In this document: piece by piece, positions 60,168 through 64,000 of the stretch
Position numbering within the stretch: the first letter of the stretch is position 1
How the letters are laid out: each line of letters begins with the position of its first letter
The notes under the pieces: model-generated
Database searches by the model: none
What the model was told of the DNA's origin: nothing
The model's input: only the letters and a program-made list of their open reading frames with translations
Translations under genes and position numbers: made by a program
Assembly: GCA_021234155.1 (NCBI GenBank)
Contig: JAJEKV010000099.1
Location: 3,195,453 to 3,259,452 of the forward strand
Direction: 5' to 3'
Origin: Isoetes taiwanensis
Lineage: Eukaryota; Streptophyta; Lycopodiopsida; Isoetales; Isoetaceae
Length of the DNA: 64,000 bases

Positions 60168-60948
60168 AATGACGGCCAACTCACTCTTTTGCAATATGCT
60201 GATGATTCTTTTAGCTTTCTTCATAATGATGTCAAAAACATTGAGTTCTTCATCAAGATTTTGAATGGATTTAGTGCAGCTTCTGGTATATATCTGAACA
60301 TGGCAAAATGTGTTAGTATTGGGGCAAATGATCAACCTGACATCTTAGGTATTAAGTGTATTCCTGTAAATCAAACATCCTCTCTCTTGGGTATGCCTCT
60401 GGTCTTAGATATCTCCATTAAAAATCTGTGGTCTCCAATAGTATCAAGGATCAGAAAGAAGCTAAGCAATTATGGTAGTTGTCTCTCAATTGCAGGTAGA
60501 ACAATTATTGCCTCCTCTGTGCTTGCAAAATCTCATATCTATTTTTCATCTGCTTTGCTAGCCCCCAAATGCATCTATCAACAAATTGAGAAGATTGTTC
60601 GAAACTATATCTGGGGCAAACATCACTTGGTCAACTGAAAATATGTAACTCAAAGCAAAAAAGAGGGGGGTCTTGGTTGTAAAAACCTTTTATTGCAGGG
60701 ATATGCCTTGGCAGGGAAATATATCTGGAAGTCTTTGCTGAGCCAAAGTAATCCAGCAAGTAAGTTTATTTATTATTGGCTTAGCAAAAGTACAATTGTT
60801 GGTCATCCCTCCATTGCTCATTATCTTCCATCTTCTGCATTTAACCTGCTCAAACCAGCTGGCAATTCTTCTCCTCTCATGAGGAACCTTATAAATTCTT
60901 GGAATAAAGTCCATAAAGCTTTCTCTCACTTTGGTATCAATCAAGATT
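60168..60948 (+). pseudogene. LINE-1 reverse transcriptase, second part (inverted)
   Basis: Continues the RT interrupted at 35936. It starts NDGQLTLLQYADDSFSF with the intact catalytic YADD, then LNMAKCVSIGAN, SLLGMPLVLDI, KKLSNYGSCLSIAGRTII, YIWGKHHLVN, a stop (TGA at 60636, where relatives have Trp), KKEGGLGCKNLLLQGYALAG and KYIWKSLL. Apart from that nonsense codon the frame is open. It ends at TTTAAA (60947-60952), beyond which the opposite strand codes for the endonuclease. Confidence 0.9.
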
Positions 60949-60949
60949 T

Positions 60950-61921
60950 AAAGGTTCAGACTGAAGCTTGGTTCGAACAGTTTGCATTTGTAACAATAGA
61001 TTGTTTCTCTCAGCTTTTTTTGACTCCCAATCATTTCTAGACCATTGCTTAATCCATGATTTAGAAGATTTGATCTTAGCATAGAAAACTCTTATAGAAT
61101 TGGCTGCCCTAATTTTGGGGAGACTGGCATAAAAAGTCTTGAATCCTCTACAGAAATTTGCATTGTGGAGCAGAGAACAATTAAATTTATAAGGAATGTT
61201 ACCAGATCTCTTAATGCAAAGAAGATGTTTAGTTTCAAGGAATTGAGGTTGGTCTGAGACTGAAGTTCTCTCATCACTTGAAACAAAAGTGTTATCCCAA
61301 AATTCGTGACTAGAGTTGCTTATGTAAAACCTATCCAAGGCACAACAAACTCTAGATTCACCTTTTTGCTTATTGGACCAAGTGAATCTTACAGTAGAAG
61401 AGGGAATATGAGTAAGAAAAAATGTGTCTAGGAGATTATCCCAATTAACTTTTTCTGTGTTTGACATGTTGAGATTTTTTCCTAGCTTAAGATCCCATGT
61501 AGGAGTGTTGTTAAAATCACCAGCTAGGATCCAAGAAATAGAATTATGATTTAGAAGCCAAGATCTAATATCAAGCCATAATTTTTCTCTCTCTTTTGAG
61601 ATAGTGGATGCATAAATATTCAGAATACCAAATTGAGTGCCCTTAAAGTTAAAGATAACAGCCTGCCAACATTTACAAGGACTGTTATATATCAGACTTT
61701 GAGAAATATTTCTCCAGATCATAATTAGGCCTCCCGAGGTCAAGGTGGCATCAATCCAGAGGGAAGAGAATTCAGCGCCAATCCAATTTGCAAGATTGGA
61801 GCATTCAAAATTAGGGAGCCTTAATTCTTGTAAAAGAATAATATCAGCTTGGTATTCTTTTATTTGAGAAATTGCTCCTTCTCTTAACAGGCCCTTTAAT
61901 GCCTCTGAGATTCCAAGTCAT
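60950..61921 (-). pseudogene. LINE-1 endonuclease (APE type)
   Basis: Starts at ATG 61921 with MTWNLRGIKG, the usual first strand of the LINE endonuclease. One frameshift follows near 61890, then EYQADIILLQELRLPNF, LTSGGLIMIWRN, ILAGDFNNTP (the GDFN motif), FTWSNKQKGES, LDRFYIS, and SDQPQ in place of the catalytic SDH-x-P. It would nick target DNA to prime reverse transcription. A tail of basic residues runs to TVRTKLQSEPL at the inversion break. In a normal LINE the RT would follow on this strand. Confidence 0.87.
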
Positions 61922-62890
61922 TATCTTCATGAAGGAAGATTGACAAGAAGGAAAGAAATAGCAGGTGAGAAGCTCTAAAAAAAAAATTTGGATTGACTTC
62001 TGGTAGATGTCTTGGATTGATGTCTGGTATTAGAAGCTGGAGTGTCCATTCGAGCCACATTCTTCCTCATTTTAATTCCTTTCCTTATGGATTTTTTACT
62101 TTTAGGATCAGAAGTTTCTGGATTAGAAAGAGCTAAGAAGTGGTCATCATCCCAGGAATTTGTGAAAACAGAATGGTCATTTTCCAGAAAATTTTCTTTT
62201 TCAGCAAATTCATATTCATTGGAGTGGGGGCAAGTCCAAAATTTGGATTGACAGCAAACAGGGCTTCAATCAGAGGACTTCACTAAAGAATTACCATTAA
62301 TTTCAATTAAACATGAAGGTTGGTGTAGATCTTGCATGGGAATTGTGTCATTTGCATCCATGTCACCCATGAAAGTTGGAGTGCACTCTGGAGTTGTCTG
62401 CTGCCAAGCACCTTGAGAAGTTGCTGCTGACTCATTTGTTGCCATACTTACATTAACTGCACTAACTGCATTGACACTTCCATTATTTGCCCCTATGTCC
62501 TGAACCAAAACTGAATGTTTCCATTCTGCTCATCCCCAATGTCCACTTGTAGCTCAGACAATTGTAGAGCAATCTTTTCAGAAATAGAGCAAGGATTTTT
62601 GCATGGACATCTGTTGGTGGTCCCATTAGCTCAGCAAAGGTATTAAAGGGTTTGTATACCTTTTGTTTAATTTGTTCCACATATCTCCATGAAAAGATAG
62701 TCTTGTCAACCAGTTCTGTACCTTGTCTCCAAGTGCTTCATAAAGCACAACACTAAAGATTTTTTTCAGATCGAATTTGTCTAAGATAAGTCCTATGAAT
62801 AATCTTAGAATCATCCTTGGGTTTAATACTGTAGAGATGTTTCCTCCTGTTGCAGTCTTTGATGATGTTCCTCGTAATGGAATTTGAGTC
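61922..62890 (-). pseudogene. LINE-1 ORF1-like or leader region
   Basis: Minus-strand frames at 62626-62814 (LYEALGDKVQNWLTRLSFHG), 62483-62680 and 62266-62508 (Ser/Asn/Thr-rich) lie where ORF1 and its linker belong. The first resembles the DUF4283-type start of plant LINE ORF1 products only loosely. Frames are broken. Confidence 0.4.
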
Positions 62891-64000
62891 CTATATCAAC
62901 AGATTTAATAGAATACGTCAGAGGTATTTAATACATCATCCAATAAAATATTAAAGTTAAATATTTGCGAAAATCCAAATATTTGCGAAAATCCAAAATA
63001 GTATCGTAAGAAAGTTTGATTTCCAAAATATAGGGTTGTAAACCAGTCTATTGGAGTTTAAAAAGCACCATGACAAAGGTGCAACATTATAGTTTGGCAA
63101 ATATTTTGAGAATACCGCGAAGCCAAGTAAAACATGATTTTGAAAATCTTGGATCGGGTTCAGCCTTCTAAGCAGAAATAGAAGTATTCAAAAACGAGTA
63201 AAGGATTAAGTGTCTTTGCTTTCTTCAACATAGAAAAGCTGCATCTGAGTGCAATCACCCCACCGACATTGGATCCTTCCCCAACTACCTTTACACTGAT
63301 CGTGCCCAATTTTACAACGAAAGGTTGACCTAAAAAGAGGAACCCCAACCCTACATGTCTTGTCAATATCCAAAATGCACATAGGAATTATAGTGCTTTC
63401 CAAACAATATTTTGCTTTTGCTTACATCTGAAAGGATTCCTACCTGCCATAAAGGTCGCTTAAGATCAGATTCAAGCATGTGCATAAACTTTTGAACCCC
63501 AAACAAATTACCTAGACTTGTCTGTTATGAAGATTGATAACTTGTCTATTATGAAGATTGACAACTGCATAATAATAAAGAAAATTTACCAAAATAACCC
63601 TAATCGTTGACTTATTTCCCAAAAAGCTCTTCATATTTTTGAAGTTCCGAAAATGCCCTTAATTCTTAAGTATTTTCCCAAATAGCCCTTTGTAATTTAA
63701 AAATCACTAGAGATAAGCCTATCATTCCAATACTAGAAATGATCGAAGCTAACTAATTTAATGCTTTTACAAAAATTGTATTGAAGGAGAAGCTTTATGG
63801 GCATCTTGTGGAGAAACTGCTTCATACCCATCCAGATTACTTGTAGAGCTCATTTTGCAATTGATATATTGGAGCTATTTATCCTCCAAATATTGAAACT
63901 TCTTGAAAATAATGACATATTGCCTTTGCAACATGTCGTCTGGCTCCTGGCAGACCTAAAAGAAGACGAGATAAGACAGAGGATGAGGATAGAGAAAAGC
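62891..64000. other. AT-rich flanking DNA with short duplications
   Basis: No gene recognised. AAATATTTGCGAAAATCC occurs twice in tandem at about 62960-62997, and a 27-bp unit with CTTGTCTATTATGAAGATTGA occurs twice at about 63515-63567. Confidence 0.55.

Overview
The window looks like repeat-rich nuclear DNA from a land plant, probably one with a large genome. I found no host gene, tRNA or rRNA gene that I can support. What can be recognised is almost entirely transposable elements nested inside one another: two L1-type LINEs, two very long related Ty3/gypsy LTR retrotransposons (called A and B here), a third Ty3/gypsy element (C), a hAT-like DNA element (D), a pair of MITE-like elements, and several short tandem and hairpin repeats. 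The plant assignment rests on the element types: chromovirus-like and Tat/Athila-like gypsy elements, an initiator-Met tRNA primer site reading TGGTATCAGAGC, LINEs with a zf-RVT tail, and short MITEs.

Left half. Positions 1-6265 are AT-rich and unassigned. LINE-2 lies on the minus strand and is cut in two: its 3' part is at about 6.27-8.57 kb and its reverse transcriptase (RT) core starts again at about 30.1-30.5 kb. The gap holds element A (8568 to about 30113), also on the minus strand. A is a decayed chromovirus-like element with a 5' LTR and a degenerate primer site on the right, then leader, gag region, protease (about 23 kb), RT (about 22.3 kb), RNase H (about 21.5 kb), integrase core (about 18.5 kb) and integrase C-terminus (about 10.5 kb). 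An AT-rich insert (about 19.8-21.4 kb) and a further decayed element (about 10.75-18.3 kb) interrupt it. From 30.5 to 34.3 kb there is non-coding DNA with small tandem repeats.

Right half. LINE-1 spans about 34.36-62.9 kb. Its endonuclease and zf-RVT tail read on the minus strand, but its RT domain reads on the plus strand, so the middle has been inverted at two TTTAAA sites. Inside the RT domain sits D, a 473-bp hAT-like element with a near-perfect 8-bp target duplication. Inside D sits B (36117-59869, 23.75 kb, target duplication TTTAG, LTRs of about 1.65 kb, exact initiator-Met primer site and polypurine tract). Inside B sits C (44063 to about 55107), which supplies all the recognisable gag-pol there (gag, protease, RT, RNase H, integrase, plus a post-pol coding region). 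Two copies of a MITE-like element also lie in B.

The most unusual feature is a short minus-strand ORF in B's leader (57361-57609). Its protein starts Met-Thr-RTKQTAR, so residues 2-8 of the histone H3 tail appear at the same position behind the initiator Met. Element A keeps a decayed relic of the same codons. A second concern is quality: paired repeat copies differ mainly where one has CAG or CTG and the other has CG or GG, so part of the frameshifting may be a sequencing artefact at methylated CHG sites.
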